A DNA stretch of 8,402 bases from an uncultured Lachnospiraceae bacterium (lineage in GTDB: Bacteria; Bacillota; Clostridia; Lachnospirales; Lachnospiraceae). The stretch is taken from NCBI GenBank assembly GCA_905236925.1, contig CAJOQS010000180.1:1-8402 (forward strand), in the 5' to 3' direction. Of this stretch, positions 1-7,186 are shown one piece after another. Position 1 is the first letter of the stretch, and each line of letters opens with the position of its first letter. Made by a program: the position numbers and the translations under genes. Below the pieces are notes generated by a model. The model ran no database searches, was not told the origin of the DNA, and worked only from the letters and a program-made list of their open reading frames with translations.

Positions 1-770
1 CGGGACCGGTTGTTTTCCTGGGGCTGTATTTCCTGATAAGGAAAATAAAGGCTCTGACAGGGATACTCTCGATAGCTTTGTACGCGGGGACAACAGCGCT
101 CTTTATGCTGAAGGTCGTTCCTTATATGCAGGACGTAAGCTTCGTTTCGAGAAATTTTATCCAGCTCTGTACCTTTGTGGAATTAAGCGGCTATGGTCTG
201 ACGACCGGTGTCATAGAAGGGATAGGAGAAGCATTTTTAAAAGCGGCTGTACTCTCTGGAGGGATAGGAACGGCTCTTATCGCGTTCTCCTTCATACCTG
301 ATAGCGGAAAAAGGCTGAAAACCATAGTTCTGACCGTGATATTCGGAGTTGCTTCCGTTGCGCTGACCGTGATTAACTATGACAACATACGTATCAGCCG
401 CGATACCGTGCTGATGTCATGGATATCCGAACCCTGTGAGGTGCTTGAGGACGTCAGAGAGCTCGCGGAGGAGTATCCGGTACTTGTGGATTCTTCTGCC
501 AAGGAGATCAAGCATTATCAGTTTGTCTGCAAGGAATATACGCTGGGTAATAAGACCACAAAGGTGGCTGAAGCGCAGAACTGCTTTATCATCGCCAGAA
601 AAAAGTATTTTGTCAAAGAATTCTTTAACGATGATTATTATGTTTTCGACAGTTTTGATTATTCCCATGCTAAAAAGGATATCGTATACATAAAAGGAGC
701 GCAGCTTGCGGAGAAGCTGCGCGAAATGGGTTTTTCAATATCAAAATACGATGGAGCGCTTAAGGATTAG
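1..770 (+). CDS. C-terminal part of a multi-spanning membrane protein (GT-C-like paralogue), 5' end outside window
   Basis: The frame is open from base 3 with no stop, so the true start lies upstream; the in-frame TTG at 78 has no ribosome binding site and is not a credible start. The visible part begins with hydrophobic segments typical of membrane helices (about bases 9-45, 60-130, 230-300, 320-385), followed by a soluble C-terminal domain of about 110 residues (from about base 430). That domain is homologous to the C-terminus of the 659-aa protein at 1747-3726. From the shared EIKH (base 504) onward, an ungapped hand alignment gives 42 identities in 86 residues, including DDYY, FDS, IVY, KG, LAE and SKY/TKY positions. 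By homology this is a second copy of the same putative glycosyltransferase-type membrane protein. Its catalytic N-terminal part is not visible, so the function is inferred only through the paralogue. The stop TAG (768-770) lies inside the 3' end of the convergent folD gene. Confidence 0.85.
   Translation, partial: GPVVFLGLYFLIRKIKALTGILSIALYAGTTALFMLKVVPYMQDVSFVSRNFIQLCTFVELSGYGLTTGVIEGIGEAFLKAAVLSGGIGTALIAFSFIPDSGKRLKTIVLTVIFGVASVALTVINYDNIRISRDTVLMSWISEPCEVLEDVRELAEEYPVLVDSSAKEIKHYQFVCKEYTLGNKTTKVAEAQNCFIIARKKYFVKEFFNDDYYVFDSFDYSHAKKDIVYIKGAQLAEKLREMGFSISKYDGALKD
690..722 (-). terminator. Putative intrinsic terminator for folD, embedded in the upstream gene's coding sequence
   Basis: A perfect 9-bp inverted repeat, GCGCAGCTT (699-707) and AAGCTGCGC (714-722), with a 6-nt loop. 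Read on the - strand it lies about 38 nt after the folD stop codon and is followed directly by TCCTTTTAT, a modest U-tract. Read on the + strand the nearest T-run (731-735) is 8 nt away, so termination in that direction is less convincing. The repeat encodes AQLAEKLR in the + strand gene. The matching segment of the paralogue (about 3647-3670) uses other codons and lacks the repeat. Function is inferred from structure; the interrupted U-tract keeps confidence moderate. Confidence 0.5.
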
Positions 771-1611
771 CTAGCTCCGCTGCAACGATAAGGTGGCGGC
801 AGAGTATTGCAGATGTTACTGCTCCGACGCCGCCGGGAACCGGAGTGATTGCGGCGCAGGCAGGTTCAACGGAGTCGAAATCAACATCGCCGAACATATT
901 ACCCTCGCTGTCCACATTAATTCCGACATCTATCACGATCTGAGAAGGATTCGTATAGGAGGAATCGATCATTTTGGCACGTCCTGCTGCTACGATGAGA
1001 ATATCCTTGTCGCGGCAGATTTCCGTAGTGTTTCTGGTTTTTGAATGGCAGACGGTCACGGTCGCGTTTTCGGCCAAAAGGAGCATCGAAACAGGCTTGC
1101 CTACAACAAGGCTCCTTCCTATGACTGCGGCGCTGCTGCCGTTTAAGGGGTAACCGTAATACTTGAGGATCTCAATACAGCTTTCTGCGGTACAGGGAGC
1201 AAAGCCGTCTCCGTTTCCGGTAAAAACGCCGGTAAGCGAGCCGTCGGTCATGCAGTCGACATCCTTGCGCACATCAAGCGCTTCGCATAGGGCACGCTCA
1301 TAAAGATGATTAGGGAGTGGTCTGAACATCAGGCAGCCGTGGATCTCCGGATCTGCATTGATCCTGTTGATCTCCGACAGGACCCAGTTCTGGTCGACTG
1401 TCTGGGGCAGAACGGTCTTAACGACTCTGATCCCGATCGTCTCGCAGCGCTTGGTAACACCGCGTTCATATGCGATATCGCTTTCGTTATCACCGATCCT
1501 GAGGATAGAAAGAGTCGGAATGCAGCCTCTTTTCTTCAGTTCTTCACATCGCGCAGTCAGTTCTTCGGTAATAGCTTTGGCCACAGGGGCCCCTTTTAAC
1601 AGTTCCGCCAT
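760..1611 (-). CDS. folD: FolD: methylenetetrahydrofolate dehydrogenase, cyclohydrolase activity doubtful
   Basis: A cytosolic one-carbon enzyme of 283 aa, close to the usual FolD length (E. coli 288). The family oxidises 5,10-methylene-THF to methenyl-THF with NAD(P)+ and normally also hydrolyses it to 10-formyl-THF. Visible hallmarks are KDVD (116-119), GFAPCTAES (136-144), the Rossmann segment VIGRSLVVGKP (163-173), ATVTVCHS (183-190), VIDVGIN (226-232), GDVDF (241-245) and ITPVPGGVG (255-263). The start at 1611 is chosen because GAGGAGGT lies 9 nt upstream and MAELLKG opens the family-typical N-terminus; the longer ORF to 1716 adds an unrelated 35-residue stretch. The motif YxxxK reads YERGV (48-52), so the catalytic lysine is Val. 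The usual Gln of LVQLPLP is Phe96 (LMFRPLP). From memory, FRPLP is common in clostridial FolD proteins. The gene ends inside the convergent gene (11-bp overlap) and is divergent from the glycan operon. Confidence 0.95.
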   Translation of the reverse strand: MAELLKGAPVAKAITEELTARCEELKKRGCIPTLSILRIGDNESDIAYERGVTKRCETIGIRVVKTVLPQTVDQNWVLSEINRINADPEIHGCLMFRPLPNHLYERALCEALDVRKDVDCMTDGSLTGVFTGNGDGFAPCTAESCIEILKYYGYPLNGSSAAVIGRSLVVGKPVSMLLLAENATVTVCHSKTRNTTEICRDKDILIVAAGRAKMIDSSYTNPSQIVIDVGINVDSEGNMFGDVDFDSVEPACAAITPVPGGVGAVTSAILCRHLIVAAELANP

Positions 1612-1620
1612 TTGTCCGGC

Positions 1621-1628
1621 ACCTCCTC
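1621..1628 (-). promoter_or_regulatory. folD ribosome binding site that fixes the start
   Basis: On the - strand the sequence reads GAGGAGGT, a near-perfect Shine-Dalgarno element, followed after 9 nt by the ATG at 1611-1609. The upstream ATG codons of the longer ORF have nothing comparable, so this site decides the folD start. Confidence 0.85.
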
Positions 1629-1683
1629 TAAAATGATCCGATATAAGCATATCATACTCCGTATTCCGGCGGAAGAGATAGAC

Positions 1684-1712
1684 TTGAAAAAAAGAATAAG
1701 GAAACATATAAT
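1684..1712 (+). promoter_or_regulatory. Sigma-A type promoter for the four-gene glycan operon
   Basis: TTGAAA (1684-1689) and TATAAT (1707-1712) are separated by exactly 17 nt, one mismatch from full consensus. The expected transcription start is near 1719, giving a leader of about 28 nt before the ATG at 1747, with AAGGGA (1736-1741) as a modest ribosome binding site. The promoter lies in the 135-nt divergent space between folD and the membrane-protein gene. No long leader structure or clear operator is seen. Confidence 0.8.
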
Positions 1713-1746
1713 GCAAAATGAATAGGTATGTGGAAAAGGGAAACGT

Positions 1747-3726
1747 ATGGTTATAGAAAAAAGAAATCTTGATAAGACAGACAGGCTGATAAATGTTCTT
1801 TTATATGCTCTGACCCTCGCATTTCTGGGATTGAAGGCTCTTAAGCTGAACAATCCCCCGGTGCTCGATGAGGTCGGAACGATGGCGAATGCCGCGTATA
1901 TGGCCGGATACGACTGGTCGGAATGTGTCCAGTCCATGGGAAGCCATTACTACAAGATAGGCATTGCGCTGCTTTATTATCCTGCCTTCCGCCTGATCAG
2001 AGATTCCTTTGTGCTGTACAGAACATGCATATTTATAAACATGGCACTGATCAGTTTTATACCGGTCTTTGCCCATATCATACTGAAGAAGTACCTTCTT
2101 CCCACATCGGAAAAAAAGGGCAGGGGTGTTATCACTGAAAGAGTTGTTCCCGCGCTTATCGCGCATGTGGTAGGACTTCTTCCTTCGGTCGATCTTCACT
2201 CGATGTATGCCAAATCGGATCCGATGCTGATATTCCTGCCATGGCCGATAATGCTTTGCATCTTTGAGGGACTTGATGCCGACGAGGCAGGAAAGAAGAC
2301 GAAGCTCCGCATCATGTCAGTCCTGGCGGCATTTCTTTCCGTATACGCGTATCTTTCCCACACGCGCGGCATTGTAGTGATCATCGCGCTGCTGATGACA
2401 AACATCTGCATGCAGCTGTTTACGGGACGCAGGCCTTTTGCCTGGATACCGTATCTGGCTTCTACCGGAGTATTTCTTGTTGCGGAACGATTCATATCCA
2501 GGTACTTTAGGGAGCATGTTATCATATACGGAACAAGGCACGGAACACTTGAAACGGCAGGACTGGAAGAGCTTAGGAATCTGTTTACACGTTCCGGTCT
2601 GTTTTCAATGATCAAGCTTGTTCTGGGATGGTTCTACAACGTGTTCGTCGCATCGTACGGAATGATCGTGATCGGTCTGATAGCGGCACTTATCATTATC
2701 TTCAGAACCTTTGCATATAAAAAGGCCTATGGATCGCGGGAGGCTATCCCGTGCGGAGAAACGGCGGTCGCAGCCTTCAGCTTCCTGAATTTCTGCGGAT
2801 CCTTCGCAATGGGAGCGCTTTTCTTCTTCAGACCCGTGTACGAGTTTTTCATGGATGGCTCGCTCGGAAGGGCGGACAGGGTGGTTTTCGGAAGATATAC
2901 CGTCTGTACTGTGGGTCCGCTTGTAATGCTCGCGCTGTTCTGTCTGATATACAGAACCGGGATGATAGGCCTGAAAACGAAGATAGTATCGGCTGCGCTG
3001 TATCTGGCGGTATTCCTGATGTTCGTTTTCTATGTTTCACCCTGGATCGACGGAAAAAGCGCAAATTCAAGATATTTTATATCCCTGTGCACCTTTATGG
3101 AGTATCCCTATAACGGCGGAACCTCCAATCCGATACCCAATATGGTCGAAGCTCTCAGATGGGCGGGAGAACTTGCGGGCGGAGTTTTTGCGCTGGTGCT
3201 GGTATTTACCTCGAAGAAGATCACATCATGCCTGAAGAACGCGGCAGTATACTGCGTACCTGTAATTCTCGCGGTAGTTTCGGTCTATTCCGCGGTGATA
3301 GTATCTGTGAACTTTACCGATGCGCGGCTTGCGAGAGATTCGTTCTTATACCGCAGAGTATTGCCGATAGCCGAGATCCTTAACGATGTCGCCGAAAAAA
3401 CCGACATTGAGGAAAAATACCCGTATGTCCTCAACATCGATACAACGATAGAGATCAAGCATTTCCAGGCAGCTTGCCCGGCTTACAACTACGGAAATCA
3501 TAAGAGTCTTGCCGCCGTACAGGACAATATGTTCATTGTCGCTGAGAAGGACCGGTTCCTTTCGTTCTACTGCGACGACGATTACTATCTCTTCGACAGT
3601 ATAAATTATAAAAAAGCATTCAAGAATATAGTGTATGTAAAAGGTGATGAGCTTGCAGAGGACCTCAGGGCAGCAGGCTATTCCCTTACAAAATACAGCG
3701 GAAAACTGTTAGAAGGTAAGCACTAA
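1747..3726 (+). CDS. Large GT-C-like membrane protein, putative polyprenyl-phosphate-sugar glycosyltransferase
   Basis: A 659-aa integral membrane protein with a short basic N-terminus, about ten or more hydrophobic segments, and a soluble C-terminal domain of about 120 residues (540-659). The first helix (about 15-34) is followed by a loop with the acidic pair DE (41-42), the position where GT-C glycosyltransferases of the PMT/ArnT type carry their catalytic acidic residue. Further features are YAKSDP (154-159), SHTRG (204-208) and GRYTV (382-386). GT-C enzymes use polyprenyl-phosphate sugars on the outer membrane face, which fits the next gene, a DPM1-type synthase. The assignment rests on topology, the DE motif and context; no family signature is unambiguous, so it could be a non-catalytic membrane protein. 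The C-terminal domain is shared with the truncated gene at 1-770 (42 of 86 residues by hand). The ATG is preceded by AAGGGA at 5-nt spacing. First gene of the run, behind a strong promoter. Confidence 0.8.
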   Translation: MVIEKRNLDKTDRLINVLLYALTLAFLGLKALKLNNPPVLDEVGTMANAAYMAGYDWSECVQSMGSHYYKIGIALLYYPAFRLIRDSFVLYRTCIFINMALISFIPVFAHIILKKYLLPTSEKKGRGVITERVVPALIAHVVGLLPSVDLHSMYAKSDPMLIFLPWPIMLCIFEGLDADEAGKKTKLRIMSVLAAFLSVYAYLSHTRGIVVIIALLMTNICMQLFTGRRPFAWIPYLASTGVFLVAERFISRYFREHVIIYGTRHGTLETAGLEELRNLFTRSGLFSMIKLVLGWFYNVFVASYGMIVIGLIAALIIIFRTFAYKKAYGSREAIPCGETAVAAFSFLNFCGSFAMGALFFFRPVYEFFMDGSLGRADRVVFGRYTVCTVGPLVMLALFCLIYRTGMIGLKTKIVSAALYLAVFLMFVFYVSPWIDGKSANSRYFISLCTFMEYPYNGGTSNPIPNMVEALRWAGELAGGVFALVLVFTSKKITSCLKNAAVYCVPVILAVVSVYSAVIVSVNFTDARLARDSFLYRRVLPIAEILNDVAEKTDIEEKYPYVLNIDTTIEIKHFQAACPAYNYGNHKSLAAVQDNMFIVAEKDRFLSFYCDDDYYLFDSINYKKAFKNIVYVKGDELAEDLRAAGYSLTKYSGKLLEGKH

Positions 3727-3752
3727 ACCATCAGACACAGAGGAGAATAATA

Positions 3753-4742
3753 ATGAAACTGATCATCCAGATTCCCTGCTATAACGAAGCAGAAACGCTT
3801 ACGGTCGCGCTGGACGCGCTCCCGAAGCACATTGACGGTATCGATGAGATCGAATACCTGATAATCAATGACGGAAGTAAGGACAACACTGTCCAGGTTG
3901 CCAAGGACTGGGGCGTTAATTATGTTGTTCATTTCTGCAAGAACAAGGGTCTTGCAAAGGGCTTTATGGCAGGAATCGATGCCTGTCTCAGAAACGGCGC
4001 GGATATAATCGTAAACACCGATGCAGACAACCAGTACTGCGGCGAGGATATCGAGAAGCTTGTCCGCCCGATCCTTGAAAAAAGAGCGGATATCGTTATC
4101 GGTGAAAGACCGATCGATCAGACCGAGCATTTCTCACCTTTGAAGAAAAAGCTCCAGCATATCGGAAGCTGGACCGTGCGCGTGGCATCGGAGACCGAAA
4201 TTCCCGACGCTCCCAGCGGATTCAGGGCATACAGCAGGGAAGCCGCACTGAGGCTGAACGTTACCAATCAGTATACATATACTCTCGAGACGATCATTCA
4301 GGCCGGCTACAACCGTATTCCGATGGAATCGGTTCCGATCAGGACCAATCCCGAGCTGCGCAAATCGAGGCTGTTCCACAGCATGTTCGGCTATATTAAG
4401 AAATCCTCGATCACAATCCTCAGATCCTATCTGATGTACAAGCCTTTGAAGCTGTTCGGAATCCTAGGAACGATCCTGAACGCCGTAGGACTTGTGCTTG
4501 CGGTCAGATATATCGTTTACAAGTGCATGGGCGAAGGCGCTGGCCATATCCAGTCTCTGATAGTCATGGCTGTATTCTTTATGATAGGAATCATGAGCTA
4601 TCTTCTCGGACTTCTTGCGGATGTTACCGCCGCCAACAGAAAGATACTTGAGGATGTTCAATACCATGTAAGACGCGCCGAGTACGATATCAGCGCAATG
4701 AAGGCCGAAAAAGACGCGGCAGAAAATGAAAGCAAGGGTTGA
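3753..4742 (+). CDS. GT2 family glycosyltransferase, DPM1/GtrB type (polyprenyl-phosphate sugar synthase)
   Basis: A 329-aa protein with a GT-A catalytic domain (about 1-215) and two C-terminal membrane helices (about 232-256 and 268-290), then a charged, probably helical tail (295-329). The motifs are in the expected order: PCYNE (8-12), INDGSKDNT (38-46) for nucleotide-sugar binding, the metal-binding DAD within NTDADNQY (88-95), SGFRAYSREA (155-164) and RKSRLF (203-208). This is the pattern of dolichol-phosphate mannose synthase and bacterial GtrB-like enzymes, which move a sugar from a nucleotide donor to a polyprenyl phosphate at the cytoplasmic membrane face. The sugar cannot be predicted. 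AGAGGAGA (3739-3746) is a good ribosome binding site 6 nt before the ATG. It follows the GT-C-like gene by 26 nt and precedes the fusion gene by 6 nt. It is the natural donor-maker for the GT-C-like protein, by inference. Confidence 0.9.
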   Translation: MKLIIQIPCYNEAETLTVALDALPKHIDGIDEIEYLIINDGSKDNTVQVAKDWGVNYVVHFCKNKGLAKGFMAGIDACLRNGADIIVNTDADNQYCGEDIEKLVRPILEKRADIVIGERPIDQTEHFSPLKKKLQHIGSWTVRVASETEIPDAPSGFRAYSREAALRLNVTNQYTYTLETIIQAGYNRIPMESVPIRTNPELRKSRLFHSMFGYIKKSSITILRSYLMYKPLKLFGILGTILNAVGLVLAVRYIVYKCMGEGAGHIQSLIVMAVFFMIGIMSYLLGLLADVTAANRKILEDVQYHVRRAEYDISAMKAEKDAAENESKG

Positions 4743-4748
4743 TTATTT

Positions 4749-7097
4749 ATGATGCGAGATATCAATATCGCCATTACCGCAGCCAGTTACAGCGGAAACA
4801 AGGGTGCAGCGGCAATGCTCCAGAGCTCTATAAAGCAGCTTCATAAAAGGTACGGGAGCAGGCTTAATATCAGGCTCATGTCGGTTTATCCCGGAGAGGA
4901 CCGCAGGCAGGTACCCCACGATTTTGTTAAGATCGTGCCCTGCAAGCCCGAGAGGCTGCTGTTCATCGCTTTTCCGATGGCGATACTGTATGCCGCGCTC
5001 GGCTGGATCCCCGGCATGAAGCGCCTTCTGTGCAAAAATAAGATCCTGCGCGCATACAGCGAGACAGATCTTGTTATAGACGAGGCTGGTATCTCGTTTG
5101 TAGACAGCAGAGGCTTTGTCATGAACACCTATGCCTTCGTGACAATGGCCGTTCCCATGCTTATGAAGGTGCCTGTGGTCAAGTATTCCCAGGCGCTGGG
5201 AACCTTTAAAAATCCCTGGAACAGGTTTCTTGCAAAGTGGATACTTCCGAAAATGAAGCTCATCTGTGCACGCGGACAGGGAACACTTGAGAACCTGAAG
5301 GGTATCGGTATAACGGAAAACGTTAAGCTCTGCGCGGACGGTGCATTTACGATGGAGGATGACGAGACTATCGCAAAGGCTGTGGAAGCGGCAGTTAAAG
5401 CGGATCCTTTTTTCGCTGCGGAAGTGGAAAACAAACTGATCGGGCTTTCTGTAAGCTCTGTTGTGGACAAGAAATGTACCAAGCAGGGAATCGACTACAG
5501 AAAAGCAATGGTCGATTTTACAGACTATCTGACAGACAGCGGCTATTACGTGATGATCATTGCCAACGCCGCCAGGATACACAGCGAGAAGCCCAGGAAC
5601 AACGACCTTATGGTCGGCGACGATATCTATTCCCGTGTAAAGAATAAGGAACAGGTCTGCTGGTATCATAAGGAAATGGACGCGGAGGAGATCCGTGAGT
5701 ATATCGGACGCTGCAGGTTCCTTGTAGCGTCGCGTTTCCATGCGATGATCGGAGCGCTTCAGCGCAAGGTTCCGGTATTGCTGATAGGGTGGAGTCATAA
5801 GTATCAGGAAGTACTCGATATGTTTGGTCTCGGTCAGTACGCGATCGATTTTTCAAAGCTCGAGCTGTCTTCCCTGATCGAAGAGTTTAAGCGTTTCGAA
5901 GCCGCAGAGGACGAGATACGGTCCAATCTGGATAGAAATTACGATGCCGTTATGGAGAGCTCAGCCGACAATATCAGGTATATCGGTGAGGTCGTTGATG
6001 CGGTAATGCAGAAGACCCGCAAGACAGGGAAGCTTCTTGACGTTCAGAATCCCGAAAAGTATATGGGTGATTTTATTGCCTGCAGAATGGGCTATGCCGC
6101 GGATGAGAGTATCCGCGCCAACGCCGCATCGGGCGGAATGATCACCGCGTTGCTGGTCAACTGGCTTGAAACCGGAAAGATCGACGGTGCATGGGTCAGC
6201 AGGACCGCGTTCGAAGACGGAAAGCTTACATATAAGACCTTTATAGCAACTACAAAAGAAGAGATCCTCGGCTGCTCCTCCAGCGTGTACATGGAGATGC
6301 CGCTGATGAAGCACATCAATATTCTCCGGGAGTTCAACGGAAAGGTTGCGGTTGTATTCACTCCCTGTATGATGAGGGCATTCAATCTGCTGTGTGAAAA
6401 GGATCCCGAACTGAAGGCAAAGGTTGCAGTCAGGCTCGGACTGTACTGCAGCGGAAATCATTCCGACAAAGCGACGACCTTCTCGATGATCAAATCAGGC
6501 ATTGACACTGCTGACGCAAAGCGACTGTACTACCGCAGGGGTCACTGGAGAGGCGAATCAACAGTAATATATAACAACGGATCGGAAAAGAGCTTCTCAT
6601 ATACCAAAACGATCTGTGCTTACAAGAATGCCTATTTCTTTGAAAAGCCCGGTTGTATGCTGTGTCAGGATCACTTTGCGGCAGCCGCAGATATCAGCTT
6701 CGGCGATATCTGGCTAAAATCAATGAAGAGCAACCCGATCAAGCATACGGGGTGTGTGATCCGAAACGAAAAAGCACTGGAGATGTATAACGCCGCAGTG
6801 GCTGCAGGGGCTGTGGTCGAGAGACATATGAGCTCGACCGAGGCAATAAAGAGCCAGAAGCGCGCGCTTGTGTTCAAGTTCAATGCGGCCAGGGCAAAGC
6901 AAAAGAGTATTATGGCTGAAGGCGGGAAAACTGAGCTTGATGTGTCATCAAAGTGCAAATGGAACCATCGTCTGGCCTACAGACTGGCAGAGAGAAACAG
7001 GGTTTATTCCGAAAAGAATCCCGAGGGTCTGATGAAAAAGCCGATGTGGCTTATCTACTATTATATGTGCTTTATCAGAGTGCTGCTGAGCTTCTGA
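4749..7097 (+). CDS. Fusion: polysaccharide pyruvyl transferase domain + FrhB-like (F420 hydrogenase beta subunit) domain
   Basis: An uninterrupted 782-aa protein with two recognisable halves. Residues about 8-420 match the polysaccharide pyruvyl transferase family (PssY/WcaK/CsaB-like): SGNKGAAAML (15-24), DEAG (111-114), GARG-like CARGQGT (173-179), CADGAF (195-200) and the signature ASRFHAMIGALQRKVPVLLI (327-346) followed by K351. Residues about 440-700 match the FrhB/FdhB beta-subunit family: IRANAASGGM (455-464), GCSSSVY (508-514), FTPCMMRA (537-544), GLYCSG (564-569), RGHWRGE (597-603), CMLCQ (636-640) and ADISFGD (647-653). The N-terminal 4Fe-4S ferredoxin-like region of many FrhB homologues is missing. 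The C-terminus is a basic then aromatic/hydrophobic tail. The first half would transfer pyruvate from PEP to a sugar; the second would be a flavin/Fe-S redox module of unknown substrate. The ATG at 4749 has only AAGGG 10 nt upstream and sits 6 nt after the previous stop, suggesting translational coupling. Standalone versions of both domains often co-occur in surface-polysaccharide loci. Confidence 0.9.
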   Translation: MMRDINIAITAASYSGNKGAAAMLQSSIKQLHKRYGSRLNIRLMSVYPGEDRRQVPHDFVKIVPCKPERLLFIAFPMAILYAALGWIPGMKRLLCKNKILRAYSETDLVIDEAGISFVDSRGFVMNTYAFVTMAVPMLMKVPVVKYSQALGTFKNPWNRFLAKWILPKMKLICARGQGTLENLKGIGITENVKLCADGAFTMEDDETIAKAVEAAVKADPFFAAEVENKLIGLSVSSVVDKKCTKQGIDYRKAMVDFTDYLTDSGYYVMIIANAARIHSEKPRNNDLMVGDDIYSRVKNKEQVCWYHKEMDAEEIREYIGRCRFLVASRFHAMIGALQRKVPVLLIGWSHKYQEVLDMFGLGQYAIDFSKLELSSLIEEFKRFEAAEDEIRSNLDRNYDAVMESSADNIRYIGEVVDAVMQKTRKTGKLLDVQNPEKYMGDFIACRMGYAADESIRANAASGGMITALLVNWLETGKIDGAWVSRTAFEDGKLTYKTFIATTKEEILGCSSSVYMEMPLMKHINILREFNGKVAVVFTPCMMRAFNLLCEKDPELKAKVAVRLGLYCSGNHSDKATTFSMIKSGIDTADAKRLYYRRGHWRGESTVIYNNGSEKSFSYTKTICAYKNAYFFEKPGCMLCQDHFAAAADISFGDIWLKSMKSNPIKHTGCVIRNEKALEMYNAAVAAGAVVERHMSSTEAIKSQKRALVFKFNAARAKQKSIMAEGGKTELDVSSKCKWNHRLAYRLAERNRVYSEKNPEGLMKKPMWLIYYYMCFIRVLLSF

Positions 7098-7105
7098 TAC
7101 GATTT

Positions 7106-7186
7106 AGAAGGAGTGCCGTGCGCTGTCTGCAAAGGCGGTTGCGCGGCATTACAGCAAAAAGGCGGAGAAAAAATGGAAGATGTTAA
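7106..7186 (+). other. Leader region with strong SD, possible 22-codon Arg-rich ORF and hairpin before the flippase gene
   Basis: AGAAGGAG (7106-7113) is a strong Shine-Dalgarno site, but no ATG follows at usual distance. A GTG at 7118 opens a 22-codon frame ending at TAA 7184-7186, overlapping the flippase start at 7173; its product would hold eight Arg and two Lys. An inverted repeat TGCCGTGC (7114-7121) and GCGCGGCA (7141-7148), 8 bp with one G-U pair and a 19-nt loop, covers the same start. No T-run follows, so it is not a terminator. The in-frame GTG at 7113 overlaps the SD and is unlikely as a start. This may be a coupling leader or chance. Confidence 0.3.

Noticed and set aside
1640..1653. 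Short dyad GATAT-AAGC-ATATC in the folD leader
   Set aside because: Five-bp AT-rich arms are expected by chance in such a region; no known operator is matched.
1651..1680. Possible folD promoter on the - strand (TATGAT at 1656-1651)
   Set aside because: A -10-like hexamer exists, but no acceptable -35 occurs at 16 to 18 nt and there is no TGn extension; several AT-rich alternatives are equally weak.
1612..1716. N-terminal extension of FolD to the ATG at 1716
   Set aside because: The extra 35 residues do not resemble FolD, and the strong ribosome binding site at 1621-1628 lies inside them, pointing to the ATG at 1611.
4743..5798. A 351-codon open frame on the - strand
   Set aside because: It lies wholly antisense to the pyruvyl transferase half of the fusion gene, has no recognisable motifs and no good ribosome binding site, and reads as a shadow of coding bias.
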